Positions 24,993 to 38,367 of a stretch of 64,000 nt of DNA are shown piece after piece. The translations under genes were made by a program, and so were the position numbers. The first letter of the stretch is position 1, and each line of letters opens with the position of its first letter. Under the pieces are notes generated by a model. That model did no database searches and was not told the DNA's origin. It was given only the letters and a program-made list of their open reading frames with translations. This stretch comes from Auanema rhodensis (Eukaryota > Nematoda > Chromadorea > Rhabditida > Rhabditidae). The stretch lies in NCBI GenBank assembly GCA_964057225.1, contig CAXKVF010000079.1:124001-188000 (forward strand), in the 5' to 3' direction.

Positions 24993-27456
24993 AAATTTAC
25001 GTGAACTTTAATTTATGCTAATTAAATGTACACGTGATGTGCACTTGGTATGTAACTCGCTTCACGTGAAAGATAAAGAGATGCGGTTTTCAAAATTAGA
25101 TTCCCCATGTCCATATTAGTTTAAAAACAAATTTTTATTGATATTGGTGCATGGTAACCATGACTTTGAAATTTACGTGAACTTTAATTTATGCTAATTA
25201 AATGTACACGTGATGTGCACTTGGTATGTAACTCGCTTCACGTGAAAGATAAAGAGATGCGGTTTTCAAAATTAGATTCCCCATGTCCATATTAGTCTAA
25301 AAACAATGTTTTATCGATATTGGTTCATGGTAACCATGACTTTGAAATTTACGTGAACTTTAATTTATGCTAATTAAATGTACACGTGATGTGCACTTGG
25401 TATGTAACTCGCTTCACGTGAAAGATAAAGGGATGCGGTTTTCAAAATTAGATTCCCCATGTCCATATTAGTCTAAAAACAAATTTTTATTGATATTGGT
25501 TCATGGTAACCATGTCTTTGAAATTTACGTGAACTTTAATTTATGCTAATTAAATGTACACGTGATGTGCACTTGGTATGTAACTCGCTTCACGTGAAAG
25601 ATAAAGAGATGCGGTTTTCAAAATTAGATTCCCCATGTCCATATTAGTCTAAAAACAAATTTTTATTGATATTGGTTCATGGTAACCATGTCTTTGAAAT
25701 TTACGTGAACTTTAATTTATGCTAATTAAATGTACACGTGATGTGCACTTGGTATGTAACTCGCTTCACGTGAAAGATAAAGAGATGCGGTTTTCAAAAT
25801 TAGATTCCCCATGTCCATATTAGTCTAAAAACAAATTTTTATTGATATTGGTTCATGGTAACCATGACTTTGAAATTTACGTGAACTTTAATTTATGCTA
25901 ATTAAATGTACACGTGATGTGTACTTGGTATGTAACTCGCTTCACGTGAAAGATAAAGAGATGCGGTTTTCAAAATTAGATTCCCCTTGTCCATATTAGT
26001 CTAAAAACAAATTTTTATTGATATTGGTTCATGGTAACCATGACTTTGAAATTTACGTGAACTTTAATTTATGCTAATTAAATGTACACGTGATGTGCAT
26101 TTGGTATGTAACTCGCTTCACGTGAAAGATAAAGAGATGCGGTTTTCAAAATTAGATTCCCCATGTCCATATTAGTCTAAAAACAAATTTTTATTGATAT
26201 TGGTTCATGGTAACCATGACTTTGAAATTTACGTGAACTTTAATTTATGCTAATTAAATGTACACGTGATGTGCACTTGGTATGTAACTCGCTTCACGTG
26301 AAAGATAAAGAGATGCGGTTTTCAAAATTAGATTCCCCATGTCCATATTAGTTTAAAAACAAATTTTTATTGATATTGGTGCATGGTAACCATGACTTTG
26401 AAATTTACGTGAACTTTAATTTATGCTAATTAAATGTACACGTGATGTGCACTTGGTATGTAACTCGCTTCACGTGAAAGATAAAGAGATGCGGTTTTCA
26501 AAATTAGATTCCCCATGTCCATATTAGTCTAAAAACAATGTTTTATCGATATTGGTTCATGGTAACCATGACTTTGAAATTTACGTGAACTTTAATTTAT
26601 GCTAATTAAATGTACACGTGATGTGCACTTGGTATGTAACTCGCTTCACGTGAAAGATAAAGGGATGCGGTTTTCAAAATTAGATTCCCCATGTCCATAT
26701 TAGTCTAAAAACAAATTTTTATTGATATTGGTTCATGGTAACCATGTCTTTGAAATTTACGTGAACTTTAATTTATGCTAATTAAATGTACACGTGATGT
26801 GCACTTGGTATGTAACTCGCTTCACGTGAAAGATAAAGAGATGCGGTTTTCAAAATTAGATTCCCCATGTCCATATTAGTCTAAAAACAAATTTTTATTG
26901 ATATTGGTTCATGGTAACCATGTCTTTGAAATTTACGTGAACTTTAATTTATGCTAATTAAATGTACACGTGATGTGCACTTGGTATGTAACTCGCTTCA
27001 CGTGAAAGATAAAGAGATGCGGTTTTCAAAATTAGATTCCCCATGTCCATATTAGTCTAAAAACAAATTTTTATTGATATTGGTTCATGGTAACCATGAC
27101 TTTGAAATTTACGTGAACTTTAATTTATGCTAATTAAATGTACACGTGATGTGTACTTGGTATGTAACTCGCTTCACGTGAAAGATAAAGAGATGCGGTT
27201 TTCAAAATTAGATTCCCCTTGTCCATATTAGTCTAAAAACAAATTTTTATTGATATTGGTTCATGGTAACCATGACTTTGAAATTTACGTGAACTTTAAT
27301 TTATGCTAATTAAATGTACACGTGATGTGCATTTGGTATGTAACTCGCTTCACGTGAAAGATAAAGAGATGCGGTTTTCAAAATTAGATTCCCCATGTCC
27401 ATATTAGTCTAAAAACAAATTTTTATTGATATTGGTGCATGGTAACCATGACTTTG
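24993..27456 (+). repeat. 7-mer tandem duplication (1,232 bp x 2)
   Basis: 24,993-26,224 and 26,225-27,456 share AGTTTAAA, AACAATGTTTTATCG (25,307 and 26,539), AAAGGG with T171, GTGTACTTGG (25,922 and 27,154) with CCCCTTG, and GCATTTGG. The last monomers differ at position 157, the only difference I noticed. Confidence 0.88.
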
Positions 27457-30448
27457 AAATTTACGTGAACTTTAATTTATGCTAATTAAATGTACACGTG
27501 ATGTGCACTTGGTATGTAACTCGCTCCACGTGAAAGATAAAGAGATGCGGTTTTCAAAATTAAATTTCCCATGTCCATATTAGTCTAAAAACAAATTTTT
27601 TTTGATATTGGTGCATGGTAACCATGACTTTGAAATTTACGTGAACTTTAATTTATGCTAATTAAATGTACACGTGATGTGCACTTCGTATGTAACTCGC
27701 TTCACGTGAAAGATAAAGAGATGCGGTTTACAAAATTAGATTCCCCATGTCCATATTAGTCTAAAAACAAATTTTTATTGATATTGGTTCATGGTAACCA
27801 TGACTTTGAAATTTACGTGAACTTTAATTTATGCTGATTAAATGTACACGTGATGTGCACTTGGTATGTAACTCGCTTCACGTGAAAGATAAAGAGATGC
27901 GGTTTTCAAAATTAGATTCCCCATGTCCATATTAGTCTAAAAACAAATTTTTATTGATATTGGTGCATGGTAACCTTGACTTTGAAATTTACGTGAACTT
28001 TAATTCATGCTAATTAAATGTACACGTGATGTGCACTTGGTATGTAACTCGCTTCACGTAAAAGATAAAGAGATGCGGTTTTCAAAATTAGATTCCCCAT
28101 GTCCATATTAGTCTAAAAACAAATTTTTATTGATATTGGTGCATGGTAACCATGACTTTGAAATTTACGTGAACTTTAATTTATGCTAATTAAATGTACA
28201 CGTGATGTGCACTTGGTATGTAACTCGCTTCACGTGAAAGATAAAGAGATGCGGTTTTCAAAATTAGATTCCCCATGTCCATATTAGTCTAAAAATAAAT
28301 TTTTATTGATATTGGTTCATGGTAACCATGTCTTTGAAATTTACGTGAACTTTAATTTATGCTAATTAAATGTACACGTGATGTGCACTTGGTATGTAAC
28401 TCGCTTCACGTGAAAGATAAAGAGATGCGGTTTTCAAAATTAGATTCCCCATGTCCATATTAGTTTAAAAACAAATTTTTATTGATATTGGTGCATGGTA
28501 ACCATGACTTTGAAATTTACGTGAACTTTAATTTATGCTAATTAAATGTACACGTGATGTGCACTTGGTATGTAACTCGCTTCACGTGAAAGATAAAGAG
28601 ATGCGGTTTTCAAAATTAGATTCCCCATGTCCATATTAGTCTAAAAACAATGTTTTATCGATATTGGTTCATGGTAACCATGACTTTGAAATTTACGTGA
28701 ACTTTAATTTATGCTAATTAAATGTACACGTGATGTGCACTTGGTATGTAACTCGCTTCACGTGAAAGATAAAGGGATGCGGTTTTCAAAATTAGATTCC
28801 CCATGTCCATATTAGTCTAAAAACAAATTTTTATTGATATTGGTTCATGGTAACCATGTCTTTGAAATTTACGTGAACTTTAATTTATGCTAATTAAATG
28901 TACACGTGATGTGCACTTGGTATGTAACTCGCTTCACGTGAAAGATAAAGAGATGCGGTTTTCAAAATTAGATTCCCCATGTCCATATTAGTCTAAAAAC
29001 AAATTTTTATTGATATTGGTTCATGGTAACCATGTCTTTGAAATTTACGTGAACTTTAATTTATGCTAATTAAATGTACACGTGATGTGCACTTGGTATG
29101 TAACTCGCTTCACGTGAAAGATAAAGAGATGCGGTTTTCAAAATTAGATTCCCCATGTCCATATTAGTCTAAAAACAAATTTTTATTGATATTGGTTCAT
29201 GGTAACCATGACTTTGAAATTTACGTGAACTTTAATTTATGCTAATTAAATGTACACGTGATGTGTACTTGGTATGTAACTCGCTTCACGTGAAAGATAA
29301 AGAGATGCGGTTTTCAAAATTAGATTCCCCTTGTCCATATTAGTCTAAAAACAAATTTTTATTGATATTGGTTCATGGTAACCATGACTTTGAAATTTAC
29401 GTGAACTTTAATTTATGCTAATTAAATGTACACGTGATGTGCATTTGGTATGTAACTCGCTTCACGTGAAAGATAAAGAGATGCGGTTTTCAAAATTAGA
29501 TTCCCCATGTCCATATTAGTCTAAAAACAAATTTTTATTGATATTGGTGCATGGTAACCATGACTTTGAAATTTACGTGAACTTTAATTTATGCTAATTA
29601 AATGTACACGTGATGTGCACTTGGTATGTAACTCGCTCCACGTGAAAGATAAAGAGATGCGGTTTTCAAAATTAAATTTCCCATGTCCATATTAGTCTAA
29701 AAACAAATTTTTTTTGATATTGGTGCATGGTAACCATGACTTTGAAATTTACGTGAACTTTAATTTATGCTAATTAAATGTACACGTGATGTGCACTTCG
29801 TATGTAACTCGCTTCACGTGAAAGATAAAGAGATGCGGTTTACAAAATTAGATTCCCCATGTCCATATTAGTCTAAAAACAAATTTTTATTGATATTGGT
29901 TCATGGTAACCATGACTTTGAAATTTACGTGAACTTTAATTTATGCTGATTAAATGTACACGTGATGTGCACTTGGTATGTAACTCGCTTCACGTGAAAG
30001 ATAAAGAGATGCGGTTTTCAAAATTAGATTCCCCATGTCCATATTAGTCTAAAAACAAATTTTTATTGATATTGGTGCATGGTAACCTTGACTTTGAAAT
30101 TTACGTGAACTTTAATTCATGCTAATTAAATGTACACGTGATGTGCACTTGGTATGTAACTCGCTTCACGTAAAAGATAAAGAGATGCGGTTTTCAAAAT
30201 TAGATTCCCCATGTCCATATTAGTCTAAAAACAAATTTTTATTGATATTGGTGCATGGTAACCATGACTTTGAAATTTACGTGAACTTTAATTTATGCTA
30301 ATTAAATGTACACGTGATGTGCACTTGGTATGTAACTCGCTTCACGTGAAAGATAAAGAGATGCGGTTTTCAAAATTAGATTCCCCATGTCCATATTAGT
30401 CTAAAAACAAATTTTTATTGATATTGGTTCATGGTAACCATGTCTTTG
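26225..30448 (+). repeat. 12-mer tandem duplication (2,112 bp x 2)
   Basis: 26,225-28,336 and 28,337-30,448 agree across twelve monomers. Markers are AGTTTAAA, AACAATGTTTTATCG (26,539 and 28,651), GTGTACTTGG (27,154 and 29,266), TTAAATTTCCC (27,561 and 29,673), ACTTCGTATG, GCTGATTAAA and CCTTGAC. The noticed difference is AAAATAAAT in the last monomer of the first copy only (near 28,295). The left copy overlaps the second half of the 7-mer duplication, so the 7-mer event came first. Confidence 0.9.
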
Positions 30449-33400
30449 AAATTTACGTGAACTTTAATTTATGCTAATTAAATGTACACGTGATGTGCAC
30501 TTGGTATGTAACTCGCTTCACGTGAAAGATAAAGAGATGCGGTTTTCAAAATTAGATTCCCCATGTCCATATTAGTCTAAAAACAAATTTTTATTGATAT
30601 TGGTTCATAGTAACCATGACTTTGAAATTTACGTGAACTTTAATTTATGCTAATTAAATATACACGTGATGTGCACTTGGTATGTAACTCGCTTCACGTG
30701 AAAGATAAAGAGATGCGGTTTTCAAAATTAGATTCCCCATGTCCATATTAGTTTAAAAACAAATTTTTATTGATATTGGTGCATGGTAACCATGACTTTG
30801 AAATTTACGTGAACTTTAATTCATGCTAATTAAATGTACACGTGATGTGCACTTGGTATGTAACTCGCTTCACGTAAAAGATAAAGAGATGCGGTTTTCA
30901 AAATTAGATTCCCCATGTCCATATTAGTCTAAAAACAAATTTTTATTGATATTGGTGCATGGTAACCATGACTTTGAAATTTACGTGAACTTTAATTTAT
31001 GCTAATTAAATGTACACGTGATGTGCACTTGGTATGTAACTCGCTTCACGTGAAAGATAAAGAGATGCGGTTTTCAAAATTAGATTCCCCATGTCCATAT
31101 TAGTCTAAAAACAAATTTTTATTGATATTGGTGCATGGTAACCATGACTTTGAAATTTACGTGAACTTTAATTCAGCTAATTAAATGTACACGTGATGTG
31201 CACTTGGTATGTAACTCGCTTCACGTGAAAGATAAAGAGATGCGGTTTTCAAAATTAGATTCCCCATGTCCATATTAGTCTAAAAACAAATTTTTATTGA
31301 TATTGGTTCATAGTAACCATGACTTTGAAATTTACGTGAACTTTAATTTATGCTAATTAAATGTACACGTGATGTGCACTTGGTATGTAACTCGCTTCAC
31401 GTGAAAGATAAAGAGATGCGGTTTTCAAAATTAGATTCCCCATGTCCATATTAGTCTAAAAACAAATTTTTATTGATATTGGTGCATGGTAACCATGACT
31501 TTGAAATTTACGTGAACTTTAATTTTTGCTAATTAAATGTACACGTGATGTGCACTTGGTATGTAACTCGCTTCACGTGAAAGATAAAGAGATGCGGTTT
31601 TCAAAATTAGATTCCCCATGTCCATATTAGTCTAAAAACAAATTTTTATTGATATTGGTTCATAGTAACCATGACTTTGAAATTTACGTGAACTTTAATT
31701 TATGCTAATTAAATGTACACGTGATGTGCACTTGGTATGTAACTCGCTTCACGTGAAAGATAAAGAGATGCTGTTTTCAAAATTAGATTCCCCATGTCCA
31801 TATTAGTTTAAAAACAAATTTTTATTGATATTGGTGCATGGTAACCATGACTTTGAAATTTACGTGAACTTTAATTCATGCTAATTAAATGTACACGTGA
31901 TGTGCACTTGGTATGTAACTCGCTTCACGTGAAAGATAAAGAGATGCGGTTTTCAAAATTAGATTCCCCATGTCCATATTAGTCTAAAAACAAATTTTTA
32001 TTGATATTGGTTCATAGTAACCATGACTTTGAAATTTACGTGAACTTTAATTTATGCTAATTAAATGTACACGTGATGTGCACTTGGTATGTAACTCGCT
32101 TCACGTGAAAGATAAAGAGATGCTGTTTTCAAAATTAGATTCCCCATGTCCATATTAGTTTAAAAACAAATTTTTATTGATATTGGTGCATGGTAACCAT
32201 GACTTTGAAATTTACGTGAACTTTAATTCATGCTAATTAAATGTACACGTGATGTGCACTTGGTATGTAACTCGCTTCACGTAAAAGATAAAGAGATGCG
32301 GTTTTCAAAATTAGATTCCCCATGTCCATATTAGTCTAAAAACAAATTTTTATTGATATTGGTGCATGGTAACCATGACTTTGAAATTTACGTGAACTTT
32401 AATTTATGCTAATTAAATGTACACGTGATGTGCACTTGGTATGTAACTCGCTTCACGTGAAAGATAAAGAGATGCGGTTTTCAAAATTAGATTCCCCATG
32501 TCCATATTAGTCTAAAAACAAATTTTTATTGATATTGGTTCATGGTAACCATGTCTTTGAAATTTACGTGAACTTTAATTTATGCTAATTAAATGTACAC
32601 GTGATGTGCACTTGGTATGTAACTCACTTCACGTGAAAGATAAAGAGATGCGGTTTTCAAAATTAGATTCCCCATGTCCATATTAGTCTAAAAACAAATT
32701 TTTATTGATATTGGTTCATAGTAACCATGACTTTGAAATTTACGTGAACTTTAATTTATGCTAATTAAATATACACGTGATGTGCACTTGGTATGTAACT
32801 CGCTTCACGTGAAAGATAAAGAGATGCGGTTTTCAAAATTAGATTCCCCATGTCCATATTAGTTTAAAAACAAATTTTTATTGATATTGGTGCATGGTAA
32901 CCATGACTTTGAAATTTACGTGAACTTTAATTCATGCTAATTAAATGTACACGTGATGTGCACTTGGTATGTAACTCGCTTCACGTAAAAGATAAAGAGA
33001 TGCGGTTTTCAAAATTAGATTCCCCATGTCCATATTAGTCTAAAAACAAATTTTTATTGATATTGGTGCATGGTAACCATGACTTTGAAATTTACGTGAA
33101 CTTTAATTTATGCTAATTAAATGTACACGTGATGTGCACTTGGTATGTAACTCGCTTCACGTGAAAGATAAAGAGATGCGGTTTTCAAAATTAGATTCCC
33201 CATGTCCATATTAGTCTAAAAACAAATTTTTATTGATATTGGTGCATGGTAACCATGACTTTGAAATTTACGTGAACTTTAATTCATGCTAATTAAATGT
33301 ACACGTGATGTGCACTTGGTATGTAACTCGCTTCACGTGAAAGATAAAGAGATGCGGTTTTCAAAATTAGATTCCCCATGTCCATATTAGTCTAAAAACA

Positions 33401-33967
33401 AATTTTTATTGATATTGGTTCATAGTAACCATGACTTTGAAATTTACGTGAACTTTAATTTATGCTAATTAAATGTACACGTGATGTGCACTTGGTATGT
33501 AACTCGCTTCACGTGAAAGATAAAGAGATGCGGTTTTCAAAATTAGATTCCCCATGTCCATATTAGTCTAAAAACAAATTTTTATTGATATTGGTGCATG
33601 GTAACCATGACTTTGAAATTTACGTGAACTTTAATTTTTGCTAATTAAATGTACACGTGATGTGCACTTGGTATGTACCTCGCTTCACGTGAAAGATAAA
33701 GAGATGCGGTTTTCAAAATTAGATTCCCCATGTCCATATTAGTCTAAAAACAAATTTTTATTGATATTGGTTCATAGTAACCATGACTTTGAAATTTACG
33801 TGAACTTTAATTTATGCTAATTAAATGTACACGTGATGTGCACTTGGTATGTAACTCGCTTCACGTGAAAGATAAAGAGATGCTGTTTTCAAAATTAGAT
33901 TCCCCATGTCCATATTAGTTTAAAAACAAATTTTTATTGATATTGGTGCATGGTAACCATGACTTTG
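30449..33967 (+). repeat. Eight-monomer block repeated at 12-monomer (2,111-bp) offset
   Basis: 30,449-31,855 and 32,560-33,967 share CATAGTAACC, A36 with AGTTTAAA, C22 with A76, the AATTTTTGC monomer and GATGCTGTTTTC (31,771 and 33,883). The offset is 2,111 rather than 2,112 because only the left copy has the 1-bp deletion near 31,175. The deletion therefore arose after the duplication, or the right copy was made from an undeleted relative. GATGCTG also occurs at 32,123, two monomers after 31,771. Confidence 0.82.
31153..31327 (+). repeat. 175-bp monomer with 1-base deletion at position 24
   Basis: AATTCATGCTAATT has become AATTCAGCTAATT, with one T missing between 31,175 and 31,176. The array phase shifts by one base from here on. 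It is one of four length-changed monomers in the window and has no copy elsewhere in it. Confidence 0.95.
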
Positions 33968-35727
33968 AAATTTACGTGAACTTTAATTCATGCTAATTAA
34001 ATGTACACGTGATGTGCACTTGGTATGTAACTCGCTTCACGTAAAAGATAAAGAGATGCGGTTTTCAAAATTAGATTCCCCATGTCCATATTAGTCTAAA
34101 AACAAATTTTTATTGATATTGGTTCGTGGTAACCATGTCTTTGAAATTTACGTGAACTTTAATTTATGCTAATTAAATGTACACGTGATGTGCACTTGGA
34201 ATGTAACTCGCTTCACGTGAAAGATAAAGAGATGCGGTTTTCAAAATTAGATTCCCCATGTCCATATTAGTCTAAAAACAAATTTTTATTGATATTGGTT
34301 CATAGTAACCATGACTTTGAAATTTACGTGAACTTTAATTTATGCTAATTAAATATACACGTGATGTGCACTTGGTATGTAACTCGCTTCACGTGAAAGA
34401 TAAAGAGATGCGGTTTTCAAAATTAGATTCCCCATGTCCATATTAGTTTAAAAACAAATTTTTATTGATATTGGTGCATGGTAACCATGACTTTGAAATT
34501 TACGTGAACTTTAATTCATGCTAATTAAATGTACACGTGATGTGCACTTGGTATGTAACTCGCTTCACGTAAAAGATAAAGAGATGCGGTTTTCAAAATT
34601 AGATTCCCCATGTCCATATTAGTCTAAAAACAAATTTTTATTGATATTGGTGCATGGTAACCATGACTTTGAAATTTACGTGAACTTTAATTTATGCTAA
34701 TTAAATGTACACGTGATGTGCACTTGGTATGTAACTCGCTTCACGTGAAAGATAAAGAGATGCGGTTTTCAAAATTAGATTCCCCATGTCCATATTAGTC
34801 TAAAAACAAATTTTTATTGATATTGGTGCATGGTAACCATGACTTTGAAATTTACGTGAACTTTAATTCATGCTAATTAAATGTACACGTGATGTGCACT
34901 TGGTATGTAACTCGCTTCACGTGAAAGATAAAGAGATGCGGTTTTCAAAATTAGATTCCCCATGTCCATATTAGTCTAAAAACAAATTTTTATTGATATT
35001 GGTTCATAGTAACCATGACTTTGAAATTTACGTGAACTTTAATTTATGCTAATTAAATGTACACGTGATGTGCACTTGGTATGTAACTCGCTTCACGTGA
35101 AAGATAAAGAGATGCGGTTTTCAAAATTAGATTCCCCATGTCCATATTAGTCTAAAAACAAATTTTTATTGATATTGGTGCATGGTAACCATGACTTTGA
35201 AATTTACGTGAACTTTAATTTTTGCTAATTAAATGTACACGTGATGTGCACTTGGTATGTAACTCGCTTCACGTGAAAGATAAAGAGATGCGGTTTTCAA
35301 AATTAGATTCCCCATGTCCATATTAGTCTAAAAACAAATTTTTATTGATATTGGTTCATAGTAACCATGACTTTGAAATTTACGTGAACTTTAATTTATG
35401 CTAATTAAATGTACACGTGATGTGCACTTGGTATGTAACTCGCTTCACGTGAAAGATAAAGAGATGCTGTTTTCAAAATTAGATTCCCCATGTCCATATT
35501 AGTTTAAAAACAAATTTTTATTGATATTGGTGCATGGTAACCATGACTTTGAAATTTACGTGAACTTTAATTCATGCTAATTAAATGTACACGTGATGTG
35601 CACTTGGTATGTAACTCGCTTCACGTAAAAGATAAAGAGATGCGGTTTTCAAAATTAGATTCCCCATGTCCATATTAGTCTAAAAACAAATTTTTATTGA
35701 TATTGGTTCGTGGTAACCATGTCTTTG
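32560..35727 (+). repeat. 9-mer tandem duplication A (1,584 bp x 2)
   Basis: 32,560-34,143 and 34,144-35,727 match in order: CATAGTAACC, A36 with AGTTTAAA, C22/A76, G157, C22 with CATAGTAACC, G157, AATTTTTGC, GATGCTG (33,883 and 35,467), then C22/A76 with TTCGTGG. Private differences include AACTCACTTC near 32,625, GTACCTCG near 33,676 and TTGGAATG near 34,198. The last monomer of the left copy is already like that of the right copy. Confidence 0.88.
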
Positions 35728-38367
35728 AAATTTACGTGAACTTTAATTTATGCTAATTAAATGTACACGTGATGTGCACTTGGTATGTAACTCGCTTCAC
35801 GTGAAAGATAAAGAGATGCGGTTTTCAAAATTAGATTCCCCATGTCCATATTAGTCTAAAAACAAATTTTTTTTCATATTGGTGCATGGTAACCATGACT
35901 TTGAAATTTACGTGAACTTTAATTTATGCTAATTAAATGTACACGTGATGTGCACTTGGTATGTAATTCGCTTCACGTGAAAGATAAAGAGATGCGGTTT
36001 TCAAAATTAGATTCCCCATGTCCATATTAGTCTAAAAACAAATTTTTATTGATATTGGTTCATGGTAACCATGTCTTTGAAATTTACGTGAACTTTAATT
36101 TATGCTAATTAAATGTACACGTGATGTGCACTTGGTATGTAACTCGCTTCACGTGAAAGATAAAGAGATGCGGTTTTCAAAATTAGATTCCCCATGTCCA
36201 TATTAGTCTAAAAACAAATTTTTATTGATATTGGTTCATGGTAACCATGTCTTTGAAATTTACGTAAACTTTAATTTATGCTAATTAAATGTACACGTGA
36301 TGTGCACTTGGTATGTAACTCGCTTCACGTGAAAGATAAAGAGATGCGGTTTTCAAAATTAGATTCCCCATGTCCATATTAGTCTAAAAACTAATTTTTA
36401 TTGATATTGGTGCATGGTAACCTTGACTTTGAAATTTACGTGAACTTTAATTCATGCTAATTAAATGTACACGTGATGTGCACTTGGTATGTAACTCGCT
36501 TCACGTAAAAGATAAAGAGATGCGGTTTTCAAAATTAGATTCCCCATGTCCATATTAGTCTAAAAACAAATTTTTATTGATATTGGTGCATGGTAACCAT
36601 GACTTTGAAATTTACGTGAACTTTAATTTATGCTAATTAAATGTACACGTGATGTGCACTTGGTATGTAACTCGCTTCACGTGAAAGATAAAGAGATGCG
36701 GTTTTCAAAATTAGATTCCCCATGTCCATATTAGTCTAAAAACAAATTTTTATTGATATTGGTTCATGGTAACCATGTCTTTGAAATTTACGTGAACTTT
36801 AATTTTTGCTAATTAAATGTACACGTGATGTGCACTTGGTATGTAACTCGCTTCACGTGAAAGATAAAGAGATGCGGTTTTCAAAATTAGATTCCCCATG
36901 TCCATATTAGTCTAAAAACAAATTTTTATTGATATTGGTTCATAGTAACCATGACTTTGAAATTTACGTGAACTTTAATTTATGCTAATTAAATGTACAC
37001 GTGATGTGCACTTGGTATGTAACTCGCTTCACGTGAAAGATAAAGAGATGCTGTTTTCAAAATTAGATTCCCCATGTCCATATTAGTTTAAAAACAAATT
37101 TTTATTGATATTGGTGCATGGTAACCATGACTTTGAAATTTACGTGAACTTTAATTCATGCTAATTAAATGTACACGTGATGTGCACTTGGTATGTAACT
37201 CGCTTCACGTAAAAGATAAAGAGATGCGGTTTTCAAAATTAGATTCCCCATGTCCATATTAGTCTAAAAACAAATTTTTATTGATATTGGTTCGTGGTAA
37301 CCATGTCTTTGAAATTTACGTGAACTTTAATTTATGCTAATTAAATGTACACGTGATGTGCACTTGGTATGTAACTCGCTTCACGTGAAAGATAAAGAGA
37401 TGCGGTTTTCAAAATTAGATTCCCCATGTCCATATTAGTCTAAAAACAAATTTTTTTTCATATTGGTGCATGGTAACCATGACTTTGAAATTTACGTGAA
37501 CTTTAATTTATGCTAATTAAATGTACACGTGATGTGCACTTGGTATGTAATTCGCTTCACGTGAAAGATAAAGAGATGCGGTTTTCAAAATTAGATTCCC
37601 CATGTCCATATTAGTCTAAAAACAAATTTTTATTGATATTGGTTCATGGTAACCATGTCTTTGAAATTTACGTGAACTTTAATTTATGCTAATTAAATGT
37701 ACACGTGATGTGCACTTGGTATGTAACTCGCTTCACGTGAAAGATAAAGAGATGCGGTTTTCAAAATTAGATTCCCCATGTCCATATTAGTCTAAAAACA
37801 AATTTTTATTGATATTGGTTCATGGTAACCATGTCTTTGAAATTTACGTAAACTTTAATTTATGCTAATTAAATGTACACGTGATGTGCACTTGGTATGT
37901 AACTCGCTTCACGTGAAAGATAAAGAGATGCGGTTTTCAAAATTAGATTCCCCATGTCCATATTAGTCTAAAAACTAATTTTTATTGATATTGGTGCATG
38001 GTAACCTTGACTTTGAAATTTACGTGAACTTTAATTCATGCTAATTAAATGTACACGTGATGTGCACTTGGTATGTAACTCGCTTCACGTAAAAGATAAA
38101 GAGATGCGGTTTTCAAAATTAGATTCCCCATGTCCATATTAGTCTAAAAACAAATTTTTATTGATATTGGTGCATGGTAACCATGACTTTGAAATTTACG
38201 TGAACTTTAATTTATGCTAATTAAATGTACACGTGATGTGCACTTGGTATGTAACTCGCTTCACGTGAAAGATAAAGAGATGCGGTTTTCAAAATTAGAT
38301 TCCCCATGTCCATATTAGTCTAAAAACAAATTTTTATTGATATTGGTTCATGGTAACCATGTCTTTG
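35200..38367 (+). repeat. 9-mer tandem duplication B (1,584 bp x 2)
   Basis: 35,200-36,783 and 36,784-38,367 share AATTTTTGC with CATAGTAACC, GATGCTG (35,467 and 37,051), TTCGTGG, a T8 run followed by CATATTGG (C at 35,875 and 37,459), GTAATTCGC, ACGTAAACTTT, AACTAATTT and CCTTGAC. It overlaps duplication A, so the region grew by successive overlapping duplications. Confidence 0.88.

Noticed and set aside
31771-31779. GATGCTGTTTTC as a separate inserted element
   Set aside because: It is a single G-to-T change at position 93 within an otherwise normal monomer, spread by local duplication.
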